A stretch of DNA of 39,296 nt from CAYTCZ01 sp964436315. GTDB lineage: Bacteria; Actinomycetota; Thermoleophilia; Gaiellales; Gaiellaceae. The position numbers were made by a program, and so were the translations under genes. Shown piece after piece: positions 6,994-14,174 of this stretch. The notes below the pieces were generated by a model. The model made no database searches. It had not been told where the DNA came from and saw nothing but the letters and a program-made list of their open reading frames with translations. The DNA lies in NCBI GenBank assembly GCA_964436315.1, contig CAYTCZ010000019.1:1-39296 (forward strand). The letters are read 5' to 3'. Every line of letters starts with the position of its first letter. Positions within the stretch are counted from its first letter, which is position 1.

Positions 6994-8238
6994 TCAGCCA
7001 GGCCTCGAGTCAAGCGAGGGAGAACCGTGGCCAGGCGCCAGGTCGACCGGTGGCCATTTGGCCAGCGGCGCTTTCGGCCGTTGCGGCCGCAGGCCTTCCC
7101 CTGGCCGTCGAAGCTTCCGCCCGAGCCACCAGGGAAGATGCATCAGGGCTTCGAGTGGACCCCGGCTGGCGAAGGCGCGCCAGAGCGCGGCGAGAACCAG
7201 CGTCACGATGGCGAATCGGCCGACCGACCAGAATGCCGACTCGAACGACTCACGCCGGAGCCACTCGGGCCATTCGGAGAGCACAATCAGATGTGCGACG
7301 TAGATGGTGAGAGCAAGCTGTCCTACCGCCACGGCCGGCCAAAAGAGCCTCGGCAGGGCGCGTGCCGCAAGGATGCAGATCCCGACCAGTGCGATCGCAA
7401 TCCCGGTTGCGGAAAGCACCCACAGCGGCATGCCGTTGTGCGGCTCGAGCGCCGCTAGCTGGCTCCAGTCGGCCTTCGACGAAGGCGTACCGATTCGTCC
7501 TTGGAGCAGGTTGTGCGCGGTGAAGCTCAGGGCTGCGAGCACCGACCCAACGACGGCAACTCCGGCGACAACCCGTAGTGAACGGAGGTTCTGTCGTCCG
7601 ACCAAGATTCCGAGAAACAGCGGCACGACCCAGACCACGGCGGGGTAGGTCCCGGACAGGACAAGATCACGGGCGATATGGCCCGCCTCGTTCCAGTTCG
7701 GCATTCCGGGCGCGAACCACTCCGGCCGTTCCTGGCGCGCGATGAGGAGTGTGATCGGACCGAGCAACGCGAACGACCCGGCCAGGACGAGCAGAACCCG
7801 GTCCGAGAGCCACAGAGTGACGACCGCAATGAGGAAGAAGAAGGCGTAGAAGTGGAGAATCACCGCGACGGGGTGGGGCAAGGTCGCCAGGGCGAGGCCG
7901 GCCGGCAGCAGCACGAGCGCACGCCAGCCGAGTCGCGCGACCGTTCCACGCAGCCGGTCTCGCGTTCGGTCACCGGCGAGCAGAGAGATGCCGATTCCAG
8001 CTACGACGACGAACAGGATCGCGGCGCGTCCGTGCGGCAGCCGATAGGCGGCTCCCAGCGCACCGAAGCCGTCCATCCTGACCGGCCCGATATGCACCAT
8101 CACCATCCCGAGAATCGCAATCGCGCGCGCGAGATCGATGCCGCGAATGCGAGAGTCGACTGGCCTGCTTGACGGACTCGTGAGGCCGCGAAGCGGCCTC
8201 GTCAAGATAGATGCTTGATCGATAGACCGATCAAGCAT
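6994..8238 (-). CDS. multispanning membrane protein, DUF418 / heparan-glucosaminide acetyltransferase-like
   Basis: An integral membrane protein of about 414 aa from the ATG at 8238. It opens with RIRGIDLARAIAILGMVMVHIG, the start motif of the DUF418/DUF1624 acyltransferase-like family, followed by about 10 hydrophobic segments. A charged, Pro- and Arg-rich tail (RKLRRPGEGLRPQRPKAP) is cytoplasmic or extended. The family is thought to move acyl groups across the membrane, but the substrate is unknown. The start is unclear: a GTG at 8283 extends the frame, yet the first 30 codons hold two strong inverted repeats (8182-8200 and 8211-8238). These look more like regulatory DNA than coding sequence, so translation may start later, for example at a TTG near 8205. 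It follows the HTTM gene on the same strand. Confidence 0.75.
   Translation of the reverse strand: MLDRSIDQASILTRPLRGLTSPSSRPVDSRIRGIDLARAIAILGMVMVHIGPVRMDGFGALGAAYRLPHGRAAILFVVVAGIGISLLAGDRTRDRLRGTVARLGWRALVLLPAGLALATLPHPVAVILHFYAFFFLIAVVTLWLSDRVLLVLAGSFALLGPITLLIARQERPEWFAPGMPNWNEAGHIARDLVLSGTYPAVVWVVPLFLGILVGRQNLRSLRVVAGVAVVGSVLAALSFTAHNLLQGRIGTPSSKADWSQLAALEPHNGMPLWVLSATGIAIALVGICILAARALPRLFWPAVAVGQLALTIYVAHLIVLSEWPEWLRRESFESAFWSVGRFAIVTLVLAALWRAFASRGPLEALMHLPWWLGRKLRRPGEGLRPQRPKAPLAKWPPVDLAPGHGSPSLDSRPG
8182..8200. repeat. 8-bp perfect hairpin GAGGCCGC-GAA-GCGGCCTC
   Basis: A perfect inverted repeat with a 3-nt loop lies near the 5' end of the DUF418-like gene. A longer gapped pairing exists around it (CTTGACG at 8168-8174 with CGTCAAG at 8200-8206). 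Placed between the HTTM gene and the DUF418-like gene, it may be a terminator-like or attenuating structure if the coding start is downstream of it. Confidence 0.5.
8211..8238. promoter_or_regulatory. 11-bp perfect inverted repeat with 6-bp spacer, operator-like
   Basis: ATGCTTGATCG (8211-8221) and CGATCAAGCAT (8228-8238) are exact reverse complements around a 6-bp spacer. The dimension, two half-sites about 17 bp centre to centre, is typical of TetR-family operators. It covers the ATG at 8238 of the DUF418-like gene, so a protein bound here could block that start. No TetR gene is in the window. Confidence 0.5.
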
Positions 8239-8325
8239 CAGCGGAATCGGCGATCCTGCCTGGAGCTGCGACCGACGCAGCACGCATATGTGCAGTGTGC
8301 CTATGGTTTTCGGCGTCCGGCGCAG

Positions 8326-9501
8326 TCATCGACTTCCGTGACCGGTCGTGCTCGCGCCCGCCCCATCGAAGAATCCTGCCGTGGATCGGCGCCAGACATG
8401 ACGGAGACCAGGAAGGCTCGCCGGCGCGACGAAGAAGAAGGTCGCCGGCAGTCGGGTGAGGATTCGTCGCCCGGCCGCGCTCCCCCGGTAGACGGTTCCA
8501 TCACGATCGTTGAGAACGACCGCGGGGCCAGAGTCGGTCGAATGTTCGACGCGGAATCGTCCGGTCCAGTCGAGCCAGCGAAGCGAACCTGCAAGGAGGC
8601 GCACGCCTGCGGTCTGCCCTCGCAGCACCACGAGGCGATCCCGCGCCGACGGTGTAATCCAAATCACCAGCGCGGCCAGCGCCGCGTACGAGAACACCTG
8701 AACGGAGAAGCTCACCTGGATCGTGACGTGAAAGACGATCGCGATCCAGATGGCTGCGAGCCTCGTTCGGCGGAAAACGAGACCCAACCCGATCGCGAAC
8801 TCCGTCAGAACCGCGGCCTTCGCCAGCCAGAAGTGGAAGTCGGGAGAAGTCACGACGTCGAGCAACCAGGCGGGAACACCGCCGTCCGCGGCGGCCTCGC
8901 GGCCGCGCTCGAATCGAATGCGCAGCACCGTTCCCCCGAACCAGTCAGGATCGATGAGCTTGGAAAGTGCCGAGGACAGATAGACAGCGACGACCTCGAT
9001 CCGCATGATGAGCAGCGGCCAGAGCCGGCCCTCAGGCTCCAGCAAAGGCCTCCCCTTGGCCCGGCGGACGAGCGCGTCAACCGACATGCGCCGCCCGAGT
9101 GGCAGCAGGGCGAGACCGACGAGGAGAACCAACAGAAACGCGCGGTTGTTGTGGAAGTGAGTCTGTGAGAGGAAGAGGTTGTACGCAACGAAGAGCGCGA
9201 CATACGCGGCCGCTATCCGCGTGAGAAGTCCGACGCCGAGGGCAACCGCAGCCGGGACCACGAGCCACAGGAGCGCGATGTAGACCTCTCGCGGTGCTTC
9301 GGGATACCACGGAACGTAGGGCTGGTAGAACCGATCCGAGTAGATGATTCCGTCAGCCGAGCGCTCCAGGAACGGTCGGAGATGCAAGAGGACGATTGGC
9401 CCGGCCGCGATGCGGAGAAGTTCTACAGCCCGAACGTCACCGACCCGGTCAAGGAGAGAGACGCTCGAAATATCGTGCGATGGCCGGATTGCGACACTCA
9501 C
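8326..9501 (-). CDS. HTTM-domain membrane protein with degenerate DCC-like C-terminal domain
   Basis: A 391-aa protein of the HTTM type, related to the membrane part of vitamin K-dependent gamma-carboxylase. It has several membrane segments. The conserved features HNNRAFLLVLLVGLALLPLGR and YLSSALSKLIDPDWFGG, with a His and a Lys in the positions typical of the family, are visible. After residue about 315 comes a soluble domain resembling DCC/DUF393 (VVLNDRDGTVYRGSAAGRRI, then LPATFFFVAP), but the CxxC that gives DCC its name is absent. The start is set at GTG 9501, where GTGA overlaps the stop of the upstream partner gene, with GGAG about 9 nt upstream. A longer frame to 9591 would run deep into that gene. 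The biochemical role is unknown; HTTM-partner pairs are common. Confidence 0.75.
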   Translation of the reverse strand: MSVAIRPSHDISSVSLLDRVGDVRAVELLRIAAGPIVLLHLRPFLERSADGIIYSDRFYQPYVPWYPEAPREVYIALLWLVVPAAVALGVGLLTRIAAAYVALFVAYNLFLSQTHFHNNRAFLLVLLVGLALLPLGRRMSVDALVRRAKGRPLLEPEGRLWPLLIMRIEVVAVYLSSALSKLIDPDWFGGTVLRIRFERGREAAADGGVPAWLLDVVTSPDFHFWLAKAAVLTEFAIGLGLVFRRTRLAAIWIAIVFHVTIQVSFSVQVFSYAALAALVIWITPSARDRLVVLRGQTAGVRLLAGSLRWLDWTGRFRVEHSTDSGPAVVLNDRDGTVYRGSAAGRRILTRLPATFFFVAPASLPGLRHVWRRSTAGFFDGAGASTTGHGSR

Positions 9502-10007
9502 GAGTCCGGTCTCCAATCGGCGTGTGCTCGATGCTCGACCCGAGGCGCGCTCGTAAACACTCGACGAGACGGACCGCGACCGTTCTCCCAATAGATCACG
9601 TGAGCCTCCAAACGGACGGTCTCCGTGTCAGCAGGGGTGTTGGCCGCGGCCCAGTCGAGAGCGTTCTGGAGAAAGTCGAAGGTGGACTCAAGGCCGGCGC
9701 TCGCATGGCGACGCACGAACGGATAGTCGAGCCCGCGGCCACTCACCAAGGCCGACCACTCATACCCGCCGGGCCATGGCTCGCGAACGTCCACCTTGTG
9801 ACCGTCCGCCGTCACCCGCACGATCTCAGCCTGCCAGTCATCTGACGCGTTGAACATCTGCCAACCGAAGACTTTCTGCGCCGCGTCATAGGCGTGGAGC
9901 GTCGCGAAGATCTGGACGATCACCACCGCGGCGATCGCAGCGCGTCGCGCCCACCAACCAAGGGTGCGTCGCGGGAGGCTCGTACCCCGAGAAACAGTCC
10001 GTCCCAC
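9498..10007 (-). CDS. membrane-anchored HTTM-associated protein
   Basis: A 169-aa protein from a GTG start. A single membrane anchor at residues about 23-42 (RRAAIAAVVIVQIFATLHAY) leaves a soluble domain of about 125 residues, probably outside the cell. It contains FGWQMFNASDDWQAEIVRV and ends with a strand-rich segment (ETVRLEAHVIYWENG). I do not recognise a named family beyond its frequent position next to HTTM genes. It is translationally coupled to the HTTM gene through GTGA, which suggests that the two proteins form a unit. It starts 109 bp after the TadG-like stop on the same strand, so it may be a separate transcript or a distal part of the Tad operon. Confidence 0.65.
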   Translation of the reverse strand: MGRTVSRGTSLPRRTLGWWARRAAIAAVVIVQIFATLHAYDAAQKVFGWQMFNASDDWQAEIVRVTADGHKVDVREPWPGGYEWSALVSGRGLDYPFVRRHASAGLESTFDFLQNALDWAAANTPADTETVRLEAHVIYWENGRGPSRRVFTSAPRVEHRAHADWRPDS

Positions 10008-10116
10008 CTATCCCGTGATTATGAGCCAGCCGTCGCAGTTTTTCGCCATAGCCAAGATGAGAAGGTCATCCTGGCTCAACCGCTCGAGCCGAACGCTCCC
10101 TCGGGCCGAGGGACGT

Positions 10117-11289
10117 CTAAGAGAGGTTGTTGTCGACGAGGCGTGTACCAGTGAGCTGAGAGGCGATCCGCGTGTAGAGCGTATTCAGCTCGCCGGCATT
10201 TGGCTGCTCAAAGAACATGTCGGGAGCGCTGGCCATCGCCATGATGGCCTGGACCGAGGAGATCGATGGCTGCTCGGTCGACCAGTCGTACGCCTGGCAA
10301 AGCTTCCCACCCAGGTCGTAGCCGATGGTGTAGATCTGCGTATCCGAGGCTTTTGCCGCAGCCGCCGAGCTGATTGCCTGTGCACATGGGCGACGGCGGT
10401 ACGGCGAAGAATCCGGGTAGTACGCCGGACCGTAGTTCGCTCGGCCATCGGAGAGGAAGACAATGACGTCTGAAACCCCGGGCCGACCGTTTGCGCTCAG
10501 CTGGGCCTGCGCGGCTTCAAGGGCATTCGCGTATGACGTCCGCTCCCCCGGCTGCAAGCAGTCGAGGGTGGAGGTGAGGCCCGAGTAGTCGTTGTGAAGT
10601 GGAGCGACAACGTAGGCAGCGGACGGAGCGTCGTAGTTTGAGGTTGGCGTTGGTCCACATCGATCGGAAACGCTCGCAGCCGGCGGGAAGACCGACAGCC
10701 CTACCCGATCCTGCTCGGGATCCATGAAGGTCAGGAATGTCTTGATGCCGGCCCGGGCGTTGTTCAGTTTGCTGCAGTTCCCGCCCCTGCACATCGACGT
10801 CGTCCGGTCGAGAACGAGCATCACGTCGAGCGGTTTTGCAGAGCACGGGGAACACGCGGTCGCGCGTGCACTCACGTCGATCGAGTCGATGCCCAGAACG
10901 CGTGCGAAGAACGTGTTGACCTTCGTGGACTGCTCAACCACTACGGCGTTGACCGGATGGCAGGGCGCAATCGACAGACACTTGGTCGACACGCTTGTCT
11001 GAACTCCGGGGATGTTGTTGCGCTCGTTGGCGCCTCCGGAGCTTCCGCCGTAGGCCTGCGCAGTCGCGGTGGCAGCGCCCGGATCAGGAAGCTCGGAGGC
11101 TCCAGCAGTCGCGGCGGCATCTGCAGCAGCCTGTAGTGACCGTTTGACGAAGAACGCGTGACCGACGTCCACCACAAGACCGGCGAGGCCGAGTAGCGCA
11201 ACAAGGGCAACGACGTAGAGTGCGAGGACCTGCCCGGAGCTGTCCTTCACTCGGCCGAACCTTCCTGAGCGGCGAGTCATTCGCTTCAT
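10117..11289 (-). CDS. tadG: TadG-like protein: pseudopilin-type N-terminus plus Cys-rich von Willebrand A domain
   Basis: A 390-aa protein. Residues 17-60 have the TadE/TadG pattern: SSGQVLALY followed by a hydrophobic segment to residue about 46. The peptidase-site Glu(+5) is not kept (Leu instead), so cleavage is doubtful. From about residue 154 a vWA domain follows (DVMLVLDRTTSM), with a MIDAS of Asp161, Thr163 and Ser165 and a later Asp281 (FLSDGRAN). Ten cysteines (residues 104, 110, 146, 149, 167, 172, 211, 244, 302, 331) would give up to five disulfides outside the cell. Such proteins act at the surface in Tad pili, probably as minor or tip components. It is the last Tad gene, with 2 bp between its ATG and the TadC stop. 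Confidence 0.88.
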   Translation of the reverse strand: MKRMTRRSGRFGRVKDSSGQVLALYVVALVALLGLAGLVVDVGHAFFVKRSLQAAADAAATAGASELPDPGAATATAQAYGGSSGGANERNNIPGVQTSVSTKCLSIAPCHPVNAVVVEQSTKVNTFFARVLGIDSIDVSARATACSPCSAKPLDVMLVLDRTTSMCRGGNCSKLNNARAGIKTFLTFMDPEQDRVGLSVFPPAASVSDRCGPTPTSNYDAPSAAYVVAPLHNDYSGLTSTLDCLQPGERTSYANALEAAQAQLSANGRPGVSDVIVFLSDGRANYGPAYYPDSSPYRRRPCAQAISSAAAAKASDTQIYTIGYDLGGKLCQAYDWSTEQPSISSVQAIMAMASAPDMFFEQPNAGELNTLYTRIASQLTGTRLVDNNLS

Positions 11290-11291
11290 GC

Positions 11292-12200
11292 CTAGAACAG
11301 CTCCGACAGACTCATGAACGCGGGACCGAGGACGACGAGAAACATCGCGGGAAAGATGAACAGCACCGTTGGGAACAGCATCTTGATGGGCGCTTTCATC
11401 GCGCGCTCCTCGGCCGCAGCCTGCCGCCTCAGGCGCGTTTCAGTCGCCTGAACACGGAGGATCCGCCCGATCGACATTCCCAGCTGATCGGCCTGGACCA
11501 TCGCCCGCACGAAGTTGTTGACCTCGGTTACGTCGGTCCGTGCGCCGAGCTTCCTCAGAGCGTTCTCGCGACTCTCTCCGATTCGCATCTCGGCGAGCAC
11601 GATCTCGAACTCCTCGGTGAGCGGCCCCTCGGACCGCTCGATGAGCTTCGCGATCGCGGCATCGAAGCCGAGCCCGGCCTCGATGCTGACGGCAAGGAGA
11701 TCGAGCGCGTCAGGAAGCTCTCGCTGGATCTCGTCGCGGCGCTTTCGGCCCTGCATCTTGACGACGAAGTCCGGAATGAGATATCCGCACCCGGCGAGTA
11801 ATGCGCCGAGCAAGAGAACGCCTCCGGCACCGTCGGCGACGGCTGCTCCGAGGACGATGCCGCCGATCGCGCCGCCGATCGCAAGGCCGGCCTTGGCGGC
11901 AAGGTATCCGGTGGCTGAGACGCTGCGACCCATTCCGGCAACGAAGAGCATGTGCCGAACCGAATCCACAGTCGTCTTGGGGCTGATTCGAAGCACAAGA
12001 CCGGCAAGCCAACTGCGGAAGGGGAAGACGACGCGGTTCTGGAAGTTGTCCTGGCCGATCGCAACCGCGGTTCGCGGTCGACCGTAGTTCACCGCTCGTT
12101 TGATTGAGGTCTCGCGTTGCCGCGCCGGCAGGGTGACGACCTCACCGACGAGGAAGAGCGCGGCCCCGAGACAGGCCATTCCGACGATCAGCAGAAGCAT
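11292..12200 (-). CDS. tadC: TadC, pilus platform protein (type II secretion F family)
   Basis: A 302-aa inner-platform protein of the T2SF family. An N-terminal membrane segment (residues 1-24), a central hydrophobic pair (about 110-147) and a C-terminal segment (KMLFPTVLFIFPAMFLVVL) flank the cytoplasmic helical domain. That domain holds LPDALDLLAVSIEAGLGFDAAI and the conserved tail RRQAAAEERAMKAPIK. TadC pairs with TadB to form the membrane platform that the CpaF ATPase turns to extrude pilin. A strong SD (GGAGG, 5 nt before the ATG) supports the start at 12200. The gene is 9 bp behind the vWA-TadB fusion and 2 bp before the TadG-like start, inside the operon. The length is normal for the family. 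Confidence 0.93.
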   Translation of the reverse strand: MLLLIVGMACLGAALFLVGEVVTLPARQRETSIKRAVNYGRPRTAVAIGQDNFQNRVVFPFRSWLAGLVLRISPKTTVDSVRHMLFVAGMGRSVSATGYLAAKAGLAIGGAIGGIVLGAAVADGAGGVLLLGALLAGCGYLIPDFVVKMQGRKRRDEIQRELPDALDLLAVSIEAGLGFDAAIAKLIERSEGPLTEEFEIVLAEMRIGESRENALRKLGARTDVTEVNNFVRAMVQADQLGMSIGRILRVQATETRLRRQAAAEERAMKAPIKMLFPTVLFIFPAMFLVVLGPAFMSLSELF

Positions 12201-12209
12201 TCGTTCCTC

Positions 12210-14171
12210 CTACCCCTTGAACGAGACGATCTTCTTCAGGATCACGGCGCCGATCGCCATTGCGACCAGCCCAATTGCGATGAGCAAGTGGCCCGTGTCC
12301 GTGTTGTAGAGCGGCTCCATGTACTCCGGATTCATGAGCGTGATCGCGAAGGCCATGAAGAACGGCAGCGCGATCAGAACGTACGCAGACATCCGTCCCA
12401 TCGCCGTGAGACTCCGGATCTTGCGCCGGAATTGCTGACGGCCCCGGACGGTTTCCGAGACGAGATCGAACAGCCCTGCGAGACTGCCTCCGACCTCACG
12501 CTGAATAGCGATCGCCGTGACGACGTATTCAAAGTCCTTCGAGCCGACCCGGCGAGCCATGTCCTCGAGGGCTTCATCCATCGGTCGCCCGAGGCGAGCC
12601 TCGGCGAGAACGCGTTGAAACTCCTTGCTCGCTGGCGGCTCACCTTCATCGACGATGTTCTGGATCCCATGGCGCAGGCTGTGGCCCGCCTTGAGGGAGG
12701 ACGAGAGCGTGACGAGGAGATCGGGCAACTGATCGTCGAAGGCACGGACGCGTCGACCAGCCTTGATCCAGACCACAAGCAGCGGAAGCAAGGCACCGGC
12801 GACTCCTCCGGCAAGAATGATCAAGCCGGAGGCTCCGGCAGCCGCCGGGAAGAGCGCGCCGAAAATGCCGAGTCCTGCGCTCAGATACACGAACTCGACG
12901 GTGCGAAGCGGAACGTCCGCTCGCGCAAGTTGCGTCTCGATCCGGCCCCACGAACGGCGATGACCGAAGGTGCGCTCAGTGAGCCGATAGAGACTCGCAA
13001 GCCCGATGGAGCGCTTGGCCTTCGTGGCGGCGGTCTTCGGAGTGCTTTTCCTCTCGCCCACATGCGGTGCGAGCCGCTGCCGAAGCCATGCGCTTCGGGG
13101 CGAGGCAAGCGCCAGCACGAGGGCCGCCAGGATAAGCAGACCGACGATACCGCCGAACGCCCAGGGTCCCCACCCCGACCGGTAGAGCGTGGCCGGAAGA
13201 AGACCGGAGGGCTTGGACGGCTCAGAAGCCGGAGTCCCGAGCCCTTCGGGAATAGCGAGCGTCACGGATCCCTCTCCTTGTCCGTCGGCAGAGGCGACGA
13301 TTGCCCAGCTGTCACCAGGGCGAGCGGTCGTGACGTACTCCATCTGCCACGTCCTCACGAGCTCGTCAGCGACGGCGGCGTAGACCTCTGTGAGCGCTTT
13401 CGTCGAGGACGCGCTGTAATACGTGCCGCCCGTTTCGTCGGCGATTCGCTGCACGGCGTCGGGCGAGAACCGCTTGCTTTCGATACCGATGGAATAGACC
13501 GCAACCCCCGCGTCGGTCGCGCGGTTGATCGACTCGAACAGAGTCGTCTCACTGTTTAGGTCACTCCCGTCGGTGAGGAGCACGATGACGCGACCCTGGA
13601 GAGGCTCCGAGGCGAGCGCGTCGGACGCCAGCCCGACGGCGTCGTAGAGGGCGGTGCCTGTTCGTTTGTCAGCGGAAAGAGTTCGAAGCGCGGTGTCCGC
13701 GTCAATCGTCGAGGAGGAGAAGCTTGTCAGTTGAACAGCCTCCGAGCCGAACGAGACGACTGCAATTCGATCGCTCACCGGCTTGGCCTCCAAGAACGCA
13801 CGGGCCGCGTTGATCGCATCCTTGAGCGCGTCGCCACGCATTGACTTCGACTGATCGATCGCAAGGACGACGCTCTTGGCGCGACCAAGGTTCTTCGCGT
13901 CAAGCGAGGAGACCGTCTCCCCGTTCTCCGTCAATGACGGCTGATCCTCGGTCAGCTTGCCGGTGATCACCGAAAGCCGGACGATCGGGTACTCACTCGC
14001 GTCGAGATTGCGGATCTCGACGACCCCTGCCGCGGTACTCGGGAGGATCAGCAGCGCGAGCAGGGCGGCGACGAAGAGTAGGAGCCGCCGCCCGACCGGA
14101 GACGAGGTGACCAGGCCGTCGAGCCCCGAATCTGGGGTTTTTACAACGGGTGCGTCGGGTTGACGTGCCAT
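12210..14171 (-). CDS. tadB: von Willebrand A domain-TadB fusion protein
   Basis: A 653-aa chimera. Residues about 29-49 are a signal anchor (LLLFVAALLALLILPSTAAG). Residues about 100-275 are a vWA domain with a complete MIDAS: Asp106, Ser108 and Ser110 in AIDQSKS, a Thr near 172-174 in RTGTALYDAV, and Asp201 in LLTDGSD. A membrane segment at about 336-356 leads into a basic linker (RKSTPKTAATKAKR), then a TadB/T2SF platform domain with LPDLLVTLSSSLKAGHSL (about 482-499), REVGGSLAGLFDLVSETVRGR and C-terminal membrane segments. TadB proteins are usually about 300 aa with no vWA. The architecture would put a metal-dependent adhesive domain outside the cell on the pilus motor platform. A clear SD (GGAGG, 8 nt before the ATG) and a 3-bp gap to cpaF place it in the operon. 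Confidence 0.92.
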   Translation of the reverse strand: MARQPDAPVVKTPDSGLDGLVTSSPVGRRLLLFVAALLALLILPSTAAGVVEIRNLDASEYPIVRLSVITGKLTEDQPSLTENGETVSSLDAKNLGRAKSVVLAIDQSKSMRGDALKDAINAARAFLEAKPVSDRIAVVSFGSEAVQLTSFSSSTIDADTALRTLSADKRTGTALYDAVGLASDALASEPLQGRVIVLLTDGSDLNSETTLFESINRATDAGVAVYSIGIESKRFSPDAVQRIADETGGTYYSASSTKALTEVYAAVADELVRTWQMEYVTTARPGDSWAIVASADGQGEGSVTLAIPEGLGTPASEPSKPSGLLPATLYRSGWGPWAFGGIVGLLILAALVLALASPRSAWLRQRLAPHVGERKSTPKTAATKAKRSIGLASLYRLTERTFGHRRSWGRIETQLARADVPLRTVEFVYLSAGLGIFGALFPAAAGASGLIILAGGVAGALLPLLVVWIKAGRRVRAFDDQLPDLLVTLSSSLKAGHSLRHGIQNIVDEGEPPASKEFQRVLAEARLGRPMDEALEDMARRVGSKDFEYVVTAIAIQREVGGSLAGLFDLVSETVRGRQQFRRKIRSLTAMGRMSAYVLIALPFFMAFAITLMNPEYMEPLYNTDTGHLLIAIGLVAMAIGAVILKKIVSFKG

Positions 14172-14174
14172 CGC

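Noticed and set aside
8215..9168. Plus-strand frame of 317 codons opposite the HTTM gene
   Set aside because: Charged low-complexity shadow of the HTTM coding strand; no SD and no domain.
10022..10078. TGAGCCAG...CTGGCTCA inverted repeat between the TadG-like gene and the HTTM partner gene
   Set aside because: 8-bp arms 41 bp apart with no tail; too weak to call a terminator or operator.
12117..13559. Long plus-strand frame of 480 codons opposite tadB
   Set aside because: Antisense shadow of the vWA-TadB gene in high-GC DNA: Arg-, Glu- and Asp-rich, with no family pattern.
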